Notes: generated by a model not told the origin, from the letters alone. A stretch of 55,754 nucleotides of DNA from an uncultured Verrucomicrobiota bacterium (GCA_903838675.1 CAILZI010000173.1:1-55754), one strand, 5' to 3'. Counted from the stretch's first letter, positions 1 to 8,731 are shown. A program made the numbers and translations.

Positions 1-431
1 AGGAAGCCTTCGGGGCCGCGCTGCTGGTTCAAATATTCCTGGAGGATGACGACGGCGGCGAGCTGATCGACGATCTCGTTGCGCTCCTTTTTGCCGGTGA
101 TGCCGGCGCGGGACATGGAGGCCTCGGCTTCGACGGAGGAGAGGCGTTCATCGACGAACTCGATGGGCACCGAATGCTGCAACTCCTTGCCGAGGCTGAG
201 GGCGAATTTTTCGACGCGCTCTGCGGCGCTGCCTTTTTCTCCGCTCATGCGGAAGGGCATGCCGATGACGATTTTGGCGATGCGCTTCTCCTGCACGATG
301 CGAGCGAGGGTGCGCTCGGGCTCATGGGTGGCATCGATCGTTTTGAAAGGGCTGGCGACGATCTCGGTCTCGTCACTGAGAGCGAGACCGATGCGCACGG
401 TGCCGTGATCGATGGCGAGGATGCGCGGCAT
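1..431 (-). CDS. ruvX: RuvX/YqgF Holliday junction resolvase-like protein, 3' end outside window
   Basis: The reverse strand from position 431 opens with MPRILAIDHGTVRIGLALSD, the N-terminal RNase H-like motif of the YqgF/RuvX family, with the acidic residue D8 expected for catalysis. Further family features are IGMPFRMSGEKG and FVDERLSSVEAE. The frame stays open to the window edge, so the last residues are missing. The family acts on Holliday junctions or in maturation of the 16S rRNA 5' end; the sequence does not decide which. The start lies 11 bases past the stop of the upstream mannose-1-phosphate guanylyltransferase gene, so the two are probably co-transcribed. Confidence 0.9.
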   Translation of the reverse strand, partial: MPRILAIDHGTVRIGLALSDETEIVASPFKTIDATHEPERTLARIVQEKRIAKIVIGMPFRMSGEKGSAAERVEKFALSLGKELQHSVPIEFVDERLSSVEAEASMSRAGITGKKERNEIVDQLAAVVILQEYLNQQRGPEGF

Positions 432-442
432 GAGACGGGACC

Positions 443-1525
443 TCAGCGCAGTTCCTTGGGGAGACCATCGACGATTTTTTTGATGTTCTCGGCCTTGCTG
501 CGGGTGGCGACGAGGAGACCGTCTTTGGAGGCGACGACAATGAGATCCTGCACACCGATGAGGGCCACGTGCTGGCCGGTCTGGGTGAAGACGATGTTGT
601 TCAGGGAATCCTGCTGGGAGAGGGCGCAGTTGTGCTGGTTGCCATCGCTGTCGGTTTCGAGATAGCGGCCCACACTGGTCCAGTTGCCGACGTCATCCCA
701 GTCGAAGGTGGACTCGATGTTGAGCACGCGGGAGGCACGCTCCATGAGGGCGTAGTCGATGGAGAGCTTGGGCAGCTTGCCGAACTGTTTGTCCACGGTG
801 GCGCTGAAGTCCTTGGAGCCGCGGAGTTCGGAGATGAAATCGGCCAGCACGGGGCAGTGGCGGCTGAGTTCGCTGAAAATGGCGGGGATGGTCCAGATGA
901 ACATGCCGGCATTCCAGAGGAAGGTGCCCTGGCTGATGAAGTGCTCAGCCAGATCGGGATTGGGTTTCTCACGGAAGCGGGCAACTTCCCAAACGGGGAG
1001 GTCATCGAGCCCGCCGATGCTGGCGCGGCGGCCGCGCTCGACGTAGCCGTAGCTGGGGCAGGCCCAGGTGGGGGTGATGCCCACGGTGACCAGGCTGCCG
1101 CTGTTTTCGGCGGCGAGGGCGGCGTTGGAGAGGACGCGCTGAAACTCGGCATGATTTTTGATCAGGTGATCGGCAGGGAGAACGATCATGGTGGCGGTGG
1201 GATCACGGGAGACGACCCAGCCGACGGCGAGGGCGATGGCGGGGGCGGTATCGCGCTTTTCGGGTTCGGCGACGATGTTCTCCGGAGGCAGATCTTTTAC
1301 CAGTGCACGCACGGAGGCTTCCTGCTGCTTGTTGGTGAGAATGAGGATGTTTTCCTTGGGCACGAAGCCGTCGAGGCGCTCAATGGTGAGCTCGAGCAGG
1401 GTTTTTTCGCCAAAAAGTTTGAGCAACTGTTTGGGCAAGGCATCGCGGCTGATGGGCCAGAAGCGCTGGCCGCTGCCTCCTGCGAGGATTAGAGCGTAAC
1501 GATTTTTGGGTGCGGCTTGGGACAT
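443..1525 (-). CDS. manC: Mannose-1-phosphate guanylyltransferase (GDP-mannose pyrophosphorylase)
   Basis: This 360-residue protein makes GDP-mannose from mannose-1-phosphate and GTP for glycan and exopolysaccharide synthesis. It starts with the nucleotidyltransferase signature LILAGGSGQRFWPISRD at residues 12-29, followed by PKQLL. EPEKRDTAPAIALA, the sugar-binding FREKPN and NAGMFIW motifs and a late DWDDVGNW motif confirm the family. Its length matches the single-domain form; the C-terminal isomerase domain of bifunctional AlgA/ManC enzymes is absent. No sugar-processing partner lies next to it in the window, so its end product here is unknown. Confidence 0.93.
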   Translation of the reverse strand: MSQAAPKNRYALILAGGSGQRFWPISRDALPKQLLKLFGEKTLLELTIERLDGFVPKENILILTNKQQEASVRALVKDLPPENIVAEPEKRDTAPAIALAVGWVVSRDPTATMIVLPADHLIKNHAEFQRVLSNAALAAENSGSLVTVGITPTWACPSYGYVERGRRASIGGLDDLPVWEVARFREKPNPDLAEHFISQGTFLWNAGMFIWTIPAIFSELSRHCPVLADFISELRGSKDFSATVDKQFGKLPKLSIDYALMERASRVLNIESTFDWDDVGNWTSVGRYLETDSDGNQHNCALSQQDSLNNIVFTQTGQHVALIGVQDLIVVASKDGLLVATRSKAENIKKIVDGLPKELR

Positions 1526-1621
1526 GAGCAGAGTTTATTGTGGACTGCCTTTCATTAGCCGGAAAGCAGGATGCGGGCAAATTCCTCTTTGGTGATTCTC
1601 ACGGAGAGGTTATGTTTACTT

Positions 1622-1948
1622 ATGAAAGAAAACCTCTCCGCTCCCGGCTACGAAACCTATGCCTCACTCATTGCTCCTGCCGCCGCTGGTTGTGCACTGG
1701 GCATCCTGTTTGGCCGGGGCATGCGCCGTGGATCTTCGAACGTGATCGCGCTGACCCTGCTGGCCGCCAGCGCGGCCATAGCCGCCCCGGTCATCACCGA
1801 GCTGGTACAGCGCACGGCCAACCGCCCTGGCAGCGAACGCGGCAGCCGCCGCAGGCTGGAAGGCATCCGCAACCACGGCATGCCGGATGGCGACGTGGGC
1901 GAGTTTTTTGCCGACACTCCGGAGCCGTTTGGGACGAAGGGGCGCTAG
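1622..1948 (+). CDS. Small membrane protein of unknown function
   Basis: The 108-residue product starts MKENLSAPGYETYASL. It has two hydrophobic stretches, at about residues 14-26 (ending GILFGRGMRRG) and 38-54 (VIALTLLAASAAIAAPV), then an arginine-rich segment and an acidic tail. The ATG at 1622 is preferred over an upstream ATG at 1571 because GGAGAGG lies 13 bases upstream and the hydrophobic segment then comes early. The glycine-rich first membrane segment followed by basic residues recalls YtxH-like proteins, but that is only a resemblance. It is divergent from manC. Confidence 0.6.
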   Translation: MKENLSAPGYETYASLIAPAAAGCALGILFGRGMRRGSSNVIALTLLAASAAIAAPVITELVQRTANRPGSERGSRRRLEGIRNHGMPDGDVGEFFADTPEPFGTKGR

Positions 1949-2000
1949 GGTAGCGGAGCTTGCTGTTCATGGCAGGCTGCGCGAGTGGCAGCCTGATCGT

Positions 2001-2669
2001 TCAGATGAACGAGTCAGCGTCTGTGGATTGTACCTCCGAATGCAGCCGCACATTTTGCAGCAGTTCCGTGAGATGACGCTGCGCGCGCTGAACGGGCTCT
2101 TCATCGCCAAAAGCCAGTTCCATCACCTGGGTGGTGTGCATGATGCGGCGCTCCAGTTCCTCATCATCATGATCAAGGGTGTCGGCGGCATCGGCCAGTT
2201 TGATCAGCCGTGTCTGCCAGTCACACGAGTGCAACCGTTTCAAATGCAGATCGGTGTTTAATTCCGGCTCGCGGCTTAAACGCTGAACACGCATGGCAAT
2301 CTGGCATCCGAATTGATTGCAAAGCTCATCAAAGGAGACCTCTGACTTTTCGAGAACGTTGTGCAGGAGAGCTGCGGCCAGCACCGGTGGTTCCTGACAG
2401 TGATACACGGAGGCGACGGTGAGAGCCACGCGAGTGGCCTTGACCAAGGAAGGCGATATTTTGCCGTCACGAACCTCCGCCGCATGGACAAAGGCTGCAA
2501 AAGAAGCCGCTTTCTGCCACAACGGCTGGGCGATGGCTTCTGCAATACCCTCCTGCTGTTGTTTGAGCTGCTCGTTCAAAATCGAGGCCATGAAGTTCAT
2601 TACTGCTTTTTCGCACTGGCCCGGCAGTGCGGATGTAGGGATTTGAGTGTGATGGGCAGAATGCGACAT
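2001..2669 (-). CDS. RelA/SpoT-like HD-domain protein with degenerate metal motif
   Basis: This is a 222-residue soluble protein. The central part (residues 45-175) follows the HD fold of RelA/SpoT hydrolases: VLAAALLHNVLEKSEVSFDEL at 97-116 matches the family pattern in which LLHDVVEDT carries the metal-binding HD and the ED pair. Here the pair is HN (103-104) and EK (107-108), so both acidic metal or catalytic positions are lost. A later KLADAADTL keeps the third acidic residue. No synthetase domain is present. It is more likely a binding or regulatory relative than an active (p)ppGpp hydrolase. It lies just downstream of the nitrate reductase gene on the same strand. Confidence 0.7.
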   Translation of the reverse strand: MSHSAHHTQIPTSALPGQCEKAVMNFMASILNEQLKQQQEGIAEAIAQPLWQKAASFAAFVHAAEVRDGKISPSLVKATRVALTVASVYHCQEPPVLAAALLHNVLEKSEVSFDELCNQFGCQIAMRVQRLSREPELNTDLHLKRLHSCDWQTRLIKLADAADTLDHDDEELERRIMHTTQVMELAFGDEEPVQRAQRHLTELLQNVRLHSEVQSTDADSFI

Positions 2670-2790
2670 GGATGCCCCCTCTCGTTATTGTTCTTTCTGG
2701 AAGCCCCGCTAAAATAGTCCTTGTCGTCGATAGGGCGCTGCGTTTTGCCGGACGACTGCGAGGAGAGCTGAACAGCCGCGCCGGGATAGA

Positions 2791-4983
2791 TCACAAACAG
2801 ACACGCACTGCCGAGTGCTTATAGCTCGGCTGGCGGCTGTGGGGATCAAACGACGCATGGGTGAGCTGGTTCACGCGGTTGTCGTGCATGGGCAAAAACA
2901 CTTCACCGGGGGAAACACAAGTGGTCAGCCGTGCTTTGGCAGTCAGTTCTGCACGCTTGGAAATGACGCGGACTTTCATGCCATTGCGGACCTTGAGGCG
3001 TGCAGCATCCAGTGGATTCAAATCGAGCATGAGTTCCTCGGGGATCATTTTCGCCAGCACCGCAGACTTTCCGGTGCGGGTCTCCGTGTGCCACTGCGCG
3101 CTGGTGCCACGCCCGGTGATCAAAATCAGCGGATACTCGTCATTGCTCTGCTCCGGTGCGGCCTCCGGTGCATCAAAGACAAACTTCGCCCGCTGATCGG
3201 GAGTGAAAAATTTCTTATCCTCAAACAAGCGGCGTTCCTTCCAGCTTGAAGGTTCAAACTTGGAGGCCTGAGCCCGGGTAAGCGGCCACTGCACGCCGCC
3301 GGATTTGCGCAGCATCTCATGGCCATTGATGCCGGTGATGTCACAGGGCTGATCTTCGGTGCAACGTTGCAACACACGGAAGACGGCCTCAGGGCTGCTC
3401 CAACCCCGGAACAAATCATCGCAACCCCAGTAATGGGCGATGAGACGGAAGATGTGAAAGTCCGCCAGCGCCTGCCCCGGAGAACGGCGTACTTTGGGGC
3501 TGTAACCAACTCGGCGTTCGCTGTTGATGAAACAGCCTTCTTTTTCACCCCAGCCTGCGGCAGGCAGCACCAGATGAGCACGCTTCGCCGTTTCGGTGGT
3601 GCAGTACATGTCCTGCACGACCAGGAAGTCGAGCTTGTCGAGCACGCGGTTGATTTCGTTTTGATCGATCCACGAGTGGCTGGGATTGGTGGCCACAAAC
3701 CAGAGAGCCTTCACCTTGCCTTCGTCAGCAGCTTTGATGATCTGATCATAAGCCAGGCTGGGCCGGTCAGGAATGCGCCCGACCGGAATGCCCGTGGCGG
3801 CGGCGACTTTCTCACGATGCCGAGGATTGCGGAAATCGTGACCTCCAAGCAGGTTGGTGGTGTTGGAGAAGAGGCGTGAGCCCATCGCATTGCACTGACC
3901 CGTGATGGAATTGGCCCCGGTGCCAGGCTTGCCAATGTTTCCGGTCATCAAGGCCAGATTGATGATGGCCTGTGCGGTGCGGGTTGCCTGGTGGCCTTGA
4001 TTGACTCCCATCGTCCACCAGAAGGAGACGCGAGGCGTGCCGGAGATGATGGTCTGCGCGAAATGAACGAGGCGATGCACACTAATGCCCGTTTCCTGCG
4101 AGACGCGCGCAGGATGGAAGTCTGTGAGGAAACGTTGGAATTCATCAAAGCCACTGGTGTGCTGCTCCACGAAGGAGGTGTCCACACCGCCATCTCGGAT
4201 GATGAGATGGGCGAGACCGTAGAGGAGCGTGAGATCGCTTTTGGGTTTGATGGCATAATGCTGAGTGGCGGCCATGGCCGTCTCCGTGGTGCGGGGATCG
4301 ACGACGATGATCTCGGGGTGGCGTTTGTTCCGCAGCACCCGCTGCCACATGATGGGATGGGCGATGCATGGATTGGCACCGATGAAGACGAGCACGTCGC
4401 TTTCTTCGAAGTCGGCATACGTGAAAGGGGGCGCGTCAAAACCAAAGCTCTCCTTATAAGCGGTGACAGCGGTGGACATGCACTGGCGGGTGTTGCCGTC
4501 GCCGTGGATCATGCCCATGCCAAATTTTGCGAGAGCACCGAGGAAGGCCATTTCTTCAAACATGATCTGCCCGGTGCTGAGAAATGCGGCAGCTTCAGGG
4601 CCGTGATTGTCGAGGACCCTGCGCATCTGGTCGCAGAAGTAGCGGAGTGCGGTGTCCCAATCGACCTCTTTGCCGTGGAGCAAAGGCATCCTCGCACGAT
4701 CCGGCGCGTCCAGGACGCTGAGCGCCTCCCAGCCCTTGGGACAGGCGGTGCCCAGATTGACCGGATAGTCGGGATCCGGTGTGAGATTGACGGCTGAGCC
4801 ATCCTTGAGGTGGATTTTAAGACCGCAGCCGGTGGAACAAAAACCACAGATTGCGGTGGTCGTCGCATCCGGCAGCAGAGGGGATGGCACCTGCCCCAGA
4901 CCAAACCTGGCGGGTTCACGCACGAGATCGGCCGTGAGCGGGCCTGCCCATTCGCGCAAGGTCATGGCTGGAAGTTTCATCAT
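2791..4983 (-). CDS. nasA: Assimilatory-type molybdopterin nitrate reductase, catalytic subunit
   Basis: The 730-residue enzyme would reduce nitrate to nitrite in the cytoplasm. An N-terminal [4Fe-4S] site is formed by C46, C49, C53 and C81 (ICGFCSTGCGLK, then ACPKG). The molybdenum ligand region GDGNTRQCMSTAVTAYK has the Cys typical of NasA/NapA enzymes. Later VDPRTTETA, the NSITGQCNAMG stretch and a C-terminal dinucleotide-binding domain (LILITGRGTSAQWHT) complete the fold. There is no Tat signal. The frame is open further upstream, but the ATG at 4983 lies two bases after the stop of the iron-sulfur/membrane subunit gene and opens directly on family sequence. It is the last gene of the nitrate operon. 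Confidence 0.92.
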   Translation of the reverse strand: MMKLPAMTLREWAGPLTADLVREPARFGLGQVPSPLLPDATTTAICGFCSTGCGLKIHLKDGSAVNLTPDPDYPVNLGTACPKGWEALSVLDAPDRARMPLLHGKEVDWDTALRYFCDQMRRVLDNHGPEAAAFLSTGQIMFEEMAFLGALAKFGMGMIHGDGNTRQCMSTAVTAYKESFGFDAPPFTYADFEESDVLVFIGANPCIAHPIMWQRVLRNKRHPEIIVVDPRTTETAMAATQHYAIKPKSDLTLLYGLAHLIIRDGGVDTSFVEQHTSGFDEFQRFLTDFHPARVSQETGISVHRLVHFAQTIISGTPRVSFWWTMGVNQGHQATRTAQAIINLALMTGNIGKPGTGANSITGQCNAMGSRLFSNTTNLLGGHDFRNPRHREKVAAATGIPVGRIPDRPSLAYDQIIKAADEGKVKALWFVATNPSHSWIDQNEINRVLDKLDFLVVQDMYCTTETAKRAHLVLPAAGWGEKEGCFINSERRVGYSPKVRRSPGQALADFHIFRLIAHYWGCDDLFRGWSSPEAVFRVLQRCTEDQPCDITGINGHEMLRKSGGVQWPLTRAQASKFEPSSWKERRLFEDKKFFTPDQRAKFVFDAPEAAPEQSNDEYPLILITGRGTSAQWHTETRTGKSAVLAKMIPEELMLDLNPLDAARLKVRNGMKVRVISKRAELTAKARLTTCVSPGEVFLPMHDNRVNQLTHASFDPHSRQPSYKHSAVRVCL

Positions 4984-4985
4984 GG

Positions 4986-6575
4986 TCAGTTCCCGGGCAT
5001 TTTTGAGCCTGCGGCGGCGGTGAAGAAGTAAAACCGTTCGACCAACTGGCTGCCAAACGTGAGCAGCAGCGAGAGAGCGAACATCCAACGCTGGGAAGCG
5101 CCGGCGGCGATCAAAACGGGAATGAGCAATCCGGTGGCGATGAGAAGCAGTGCACGCATTTCGATTTGCCGCGAGAGGTGCTTGTGCAACACGCGTGCGG
5201 ATTTATGCCAGGGACAGGTCTCATCAAGCAAGGCATGACGATAACCTGAGATCTCCCAGCACGACAAGCTCCAACGGAATACCAAGGTGAATGCCAACGC
5301 CGTCGAAGCCATGGCCATGCCGGACCAACTCCAAACGGCGGCACACAATCCGGCACCGAGGAGAAGCATGGTGCCGAGGAATTTGGCAGCCACATTCGGC
5401 AGCGACCAAAAAGGTCTGCGCGTGTCCACATAGACCATCACCGAGCAACAGACGGCGACGACGGCAGTTGCGGCAGTGCCCGTGACAGCGAGCCGCATCC
5501 AGTCAAAGTTTCCAAGCCACCAGGTGGCAAAGATCGCCTGACCACCGAGGGGCAAGGCGCCGAAGGCCATGATCTCGCGTGAGAGCCATGATTTGCGCCA
5601 GCCGAGAAATGCGCGCCAGGCTTTCAACGGCTGCCCCAGATGCAGGGTGCTCAAAGCGACGCCCGCCAGGCCAACCACGAGGGCGGCTGCGCTGCTGATG
5701 GCAGCCTGCTGCAACGTGATCAAATTCATCCACATGGCAATGGAGCAGCCGATGAAGGCACCGGCACTCATTTGAGTGAGCACGAGCATCCATGCGAGTG
5801 GATCATGCCCATGATCGAGATCCAGACGGCCCGCATCCGCAGGTCTGGCGGCTGCGGGAGGCGGCTGGGAAGAAGCATAGGTCGTCGTGGGCCGCGTGTA
5901 GCTTGAATCAAATGCGCCGGTGATGATGCTACCACGATCTGGCACGGCATCGAGCCTGACGACCTTGATTTTGATGGCTTCGTTTGGGCAGGACTGAACA
6001 CAGGCGGGGGCCTCACCTTCAGCGAGACGGCCCTGGCACATGTCACACTTCCGCACGATGCCGCGCTTCAGATTGAACTTCGGCACCTCATACGGGCATT
6101 TCAAAATGCAGTAGCTGCAGCCGATGCATTGATCATCGAGGTGACGAACGATGCCGGTGACGGCGTCTTTGTCATAGGCCAGGACCGGGCAGCCATCCGC
6201 ACAGGCAGGCTCTGCGCAGTGATGGCAGGCGGTGGTGACGGTTTGGAGATACGGCTGCTTGCGCGTGCCGACGAGCAGGCCCATGTCGCGCCAGCTTTCA
6301 TCGTCATCGAGTCCGTTCAGGGAATGACATGCCGCCACGCAGGCTTTGCAGCCGGTACAGGCATCGAGATTGACCTCAAAGGCATACTGCTCACCCGGAT
6401 TCGGTTTGCTCAGAGGAATGAGATGCGTGAAGCGCTCGCGGACGGACTTTGAATCGTATTCGTCAGCGAAGAGAGCGACGGGAGTGCGCAGGGTCTGCTG
6501 CTCACGGAGAGCGGCGTCGATGATGCCGATGGCGGAACCGCCACCTGATATCGAGCGCTCCAGATCGCGAATCAT
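4986..6575 (-). CDS. Fused DmsB-like four-cluster ferredoxin and DmsC-like membrane anchor
   Basis: This 529-residue protein joins two subunits that are separate in DMSO-reductase-type enzymes. Residues 65-230 carry four cysteine groups for [4Fe-4S] clusters: CTGCKACVAAC, CHHCAEPACADGC, CIGCSYCILKC and CDMCQGRLAEGEAPAC. After a Pro/Ala-rich linker (residues 228-258) come about eight hydrophobic segments beginning LAWMLVLTQMSAGAFIG, as in DmsC/NrfD-like quinol anchors. It lies between nirA (ATGA overlap at 6572-6575) and nasA (two-base gap). It most likely passes quinol electrons to the NasA-type subunit, giving a membrane-linked assimilatory reductase. The role is inferred from context. Confidence 0.85.
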   Translation of the reverse strand: MIRDLERSISGGGSAIGIIDAALREQQTLRTPVALFADEYDSKSVRERFTHLIPLSKPNPGEQYAFEVNLDACTGCKACVAACHSLNGLDDDESWRDMGLLVGTRKQPYLQTVTTACHHCAEPACADGCPVLAYDKDAVTGIVRHLDDQCIGCSYCILKCPYEVPKFNLKRGIVRKCDMCQGRLAEGEAPACVQSCPNEAIKIKVVRLDAVPDRGSIITGAFDSSYTRPTTTYASSQPPPAAARPADAGRLDLDHGHDPLAWMLVLTQMSAGAFIGCSIAMWMNLITLQQAAISSAAALVVGLAGVALSTLHLGQPLKAWRAFLGWRKSWLSREIMAFGALPLGGQAIFATWWLGNFDWMRLAVTGTAATAVVAVCCSVMVYVDTRRPFWSLPNVAAKFLGTMLLLGAGLCAAVWSWSGMAMASTALAFTLVFRWSLSCWEISGYRHALLDETCPWHKSARVLHKHLSRQIEMRALLLIATGLLIPVLIAAGASQRWMFALSLLLTFGSQLVERFYFFTAAAGSKMPGN

Positions 6576-8341
6576 GACTCAGAGCTGAACACCACCTGCA
6601 ACTGACCGACTGTATGCCGATTGCAGAAGGAGTGAAAAGTTTCGCCTGTGGTGCGCTGGCTCAGATAGCCCTTGAGCATCGCCTCCAACGTGGTGCCGAG
6701 CGATTCAAAGGCCACACCACTGAAGATCTGGCGGCCGATTTTGCGATTCTCGCCGAAGCCGCCACCCACTGTTATGTGGTAGCCTTCCCCGCTTTCGGAT
6801 TTCACCTTGGTGCCGAGCAGGCCGATGTCGCCCATGAAGTGCTGGGCACAGGAGTGGGCGCAACCGGTGAAGTGAATATTCACGGGGTGGTCGAGCTTCA
6901 CGTGCTTGTCGAGGTACTCCATCATGGCGATGGCGTGACCTTTGGTGTCGCTGGCGGCGAATTTGCAATACTTGTTGCCGGTGCAGGCCACGAAGCCGCT
7001 ATTGAGATTCGACTGCTCGCTGGGAAAGCCGAGCTTTTTCAACGACTTCGCCACGGTGGCAGCGTAGGCCGTTTTGATGTTCGGAATGATGAAGTTCTGC
7101 CAGACCGTGAGCCGGATCTCACCTGAGCCATAGCTGTCTGCCAGATCAGCGATGCGATCGAGCTGCTTGGCGGTCATTTGACCCACAGGAACGCTGGTAC
7201 CGATGTAAACCAGCCCCTCCTGCTTCTGCGGGAAGGTGCCGACGTGGGAATGCCCCTGCTGGGAAAATTCACGCTTTGCCTGGCATGGTGAATCTGGCGC
7301 AAGGCGGGTGAGCTTGAATTTCAGCAGCTTTTCAGTTTCCACGAGCACCCCATCGAGGCCCTTGACTTCGATCACATACTTGAAGCGTGCTTTCTTGCGG
7401 TTGGTGCGGTCACCGAACTGGATAAAGACGCGCAGCAGAGCGACCATGACATCGTTCAACTGCTCAGGCTTCACCAATACGCCCCAGTCACTGGCAAAGG
7501 TCTGGTGACCGGTGACACCGCCAAGAGCGATGCGGAAATACACGCCAGGCTCAATGCCATCGCTGTTCTCACCGACCTTCACGGCACTGGCGCCGATGTC
7601 ATTGGTGTCCTCCACCGCGGAGATGAGGCCACCGCCGTCATAGGCGATGTTGAATTTGCGCGGCAGATCGTAGAACTCCTTGGACGCAATGATGAGCGTG
7701 GCGAGTTCGTTCACCAGCGGGCGGACATCGATGAGTTCATGCGGGTCATATCCGGCGCAGGGGTTCATCGTGATGTTGCGGATGTTGTCCGCACCAGCGC
7801 CTTTGGAGTGCAGACCACAGCCCTGGATGCGACGCAGCACTTCCGGACAGTTCTTCGGTTCGATGAGACGAATCTGAAAGTTGTTGCGCGTGGTGATCTG
7901 AATGTAGCCTGTGGTGAGATCGCGGGCGATGGCGGCGAGTTCACGGAGCTGATAGCTCTTCACGATGCCGCCCGGAATACGCAACCGGCACATGTAACCG
8001 TCTTTGACGGGATTGAGCCAGAAAAGGCCGTTCCATTTGTAGCGGAAAACCGACTCCGGCTCGGGCTTGGAGTTCCAGCGCGCATCCAGGACGAGCTGCT
8101 CGATGGCATCAAAGGGGTGCAACTCGCGTTTGATGCGCTCCTCCTTGGTGAGCTCGTCGAGAGATGGGCCTGCGGGACCAGTAGCAGGGGCAGGAGCAAG
8201 ATCTCCAAATGAGACTCCGCCAGCGGCGATGCCGGCAAAGAAGCCTTCGAGGTAGCGCTTCTGCTCGCTGGAAAAATCTTGGTCAACCGATGTGGCCGCG
8301 ATGGGAGTGCTTGCTTTAGGGGTGGTGGCGGCAATATTCAT
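6572..8341 (-). CDS. nirA: Siroheme [4Fe-4S] nitrite reductase (NirA/CysI family)
   Basis: The 589-residue protein has the double ferrodoxin-like repeats of sulfite/nitrite reductases (YMCRLRIPGG, then TTRNNFQIRLIEPKN). The siroheme/[4Fe-4S] ligands are C453 and C459 (CTGNKYCKFA) with C494 and C498 (TGCAHSCAQHFMGDIGLLG). Placement with nitrate genes favours six-electron reduction of nitrite to ammonia over sulfite reduction. Residues 23-37 (FSSEQKRYLEGFFAG) and a Pro/Ala linker precede the enzyme core and resemble the N-terminus of the diflavin reductase in the same cluster. The start codon faces that of hicB with only three bases between them, so its ribosome-binding region lies inside hicB. 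Confidence 0.9.
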   Translation of the reverse strand: MNIAATTPKASTPIAATSVDQDFSSEQKRYLEGFFAGIAAGGVSFGDLAPAPATGPAGPSLDELTKEERIKRELHPFDAIEQLVLDARWNSKPEPESVFRYKWNGLFWLNPVKDGYMCRLRIPGGIVKSYQLRELAAIARDLTTGYIQITTRNNFQIRLIEPKNCPEVLRRIQGCGLHSKGAGADNIRNITMNPCAGYDPHELIDVRPLVNELATLIIASKEFYDLPRKFNIAYDGGGLISAVEDTNDIGASAVKVGENSDGIEPGVYFRIALGGVTGHQTFASDWGVLVKPEQLNDVMVALLRVFIQFGDRTNRKKARFKYVIEVKGLDGVLVETEKLLKFKLTRLAPDSPCQAKREFSQQGHSHVGTFPQKQEGLVYIGTSVPVGQMTAKQLDRIADLADSYGSGEIRLTVWQNFIIPNIKTAYAATVAKSLKKLGFPSEQSNLNSGFVACTGNKYCKFAASDTKGHAIAMMEYLDKHVKLDHPVNIHFTGCAHSCAQHFMGDIGLLGTKVKSESGEGYHITVGGGFGENRKIGRQIFSGVAFESLGTTLEAMLKGYLSQRTTGETFHSFCNRHTVGQLQVVFSSES

Positions 8342-8344
8342 GGC

Positions 8345-8569
8345 ATGAATGATCTCGAACTGGTTTTCCGGGTGCGTCCGGCGGAAGAAGGCGGCTTCAC
8401 GGCCAATTGCCGGATGCCGGATGGCTTGATCGCCACCCAGGGCGACTCATGGGAGGAGCTGGAACTCATGGTGCGTGACGCGGTAAGCTGCCACTTTGCA
8501 GAAGCCCCCTTGAAACCGGGGCGGATCAGGCTGCATCTGGAGGAAGACCGCATTCTGGAAGCAGCATGA
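8345..8569 (+). CDS. hicB: HicB-like antitoxin
   Basis: The 74-residue protein begins MNDLELVFRVRPAEEGGFTA and contains the HicB-like core pattern, with DSWEELELMVRDAVSCHF and a closing IRLHLEEDRILEAA. This matches the small HicB family that lies before hicA and lacks a DNA-binding tail. The ATG at 8345 gives the full family length; a longer in-frame extension has no family sequence. It overlaps hicA by ATGA. It lies on the strand opposite to the nitrate operon and starts three bases from the nirA start codon. Confidence 0.8.
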   Translation: MNDLELVFRVRPAEEGGFTANCRMPDGLIATQGDSWEELELMVRDAVSCHFAEAPLKPGRIRLHLEEDRILEAA

Positions 8570-8727
8570 AATTGCCGCGCGATGTGACGGGCGAAGAGCT
8601 ACTGCGTGGACTGCGTCGGGTCGGCTACGTTTTCGAACGTCAGGCAGGCAGTCATATGATCCTGCATGAAATCGCGCTTCAGCGCAGCATGAGCGTGGAG
8701 TCCTTGCTCGGAGAGATGAAACTGTGA
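8566..8727 (+). pseudogene. hicA: HicA-like mRNA interferase shortened by an in-frame internal deletion
   Basis: The frame starts at the ATGA overlap with hicB and encodes 53 residues: MKLPRDVTGEELLRGLRRVG, then YVFERQAGSHMIL, and it closes with SVESLLGEMKL. The N-terminal half is ordinary HicA, including the GSH motif that carries the active histidine. Family members are usually 70-80 residues and continue with a strand ending in HHVTIPNH and a GTLxxILREVA helix. Here the sequence passes straight from GSHM to ILHEIA, so about 25 residues covering the central beta strands are missing without a frame change. The product is probably an inactive toxin, although it may still be translated. Confidence 0.7.
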
Positions 8728-8731
8728 GAGT

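Noticed and set aside
569..1492. A 307-codon plus-strand frame rich in Gly, Glu and Asp
   Set aside because: It is fully antisense to the clear GDP-mannose pyrophosphorylase gene; its composition is what a high-GC gene gives in an antisense frame.
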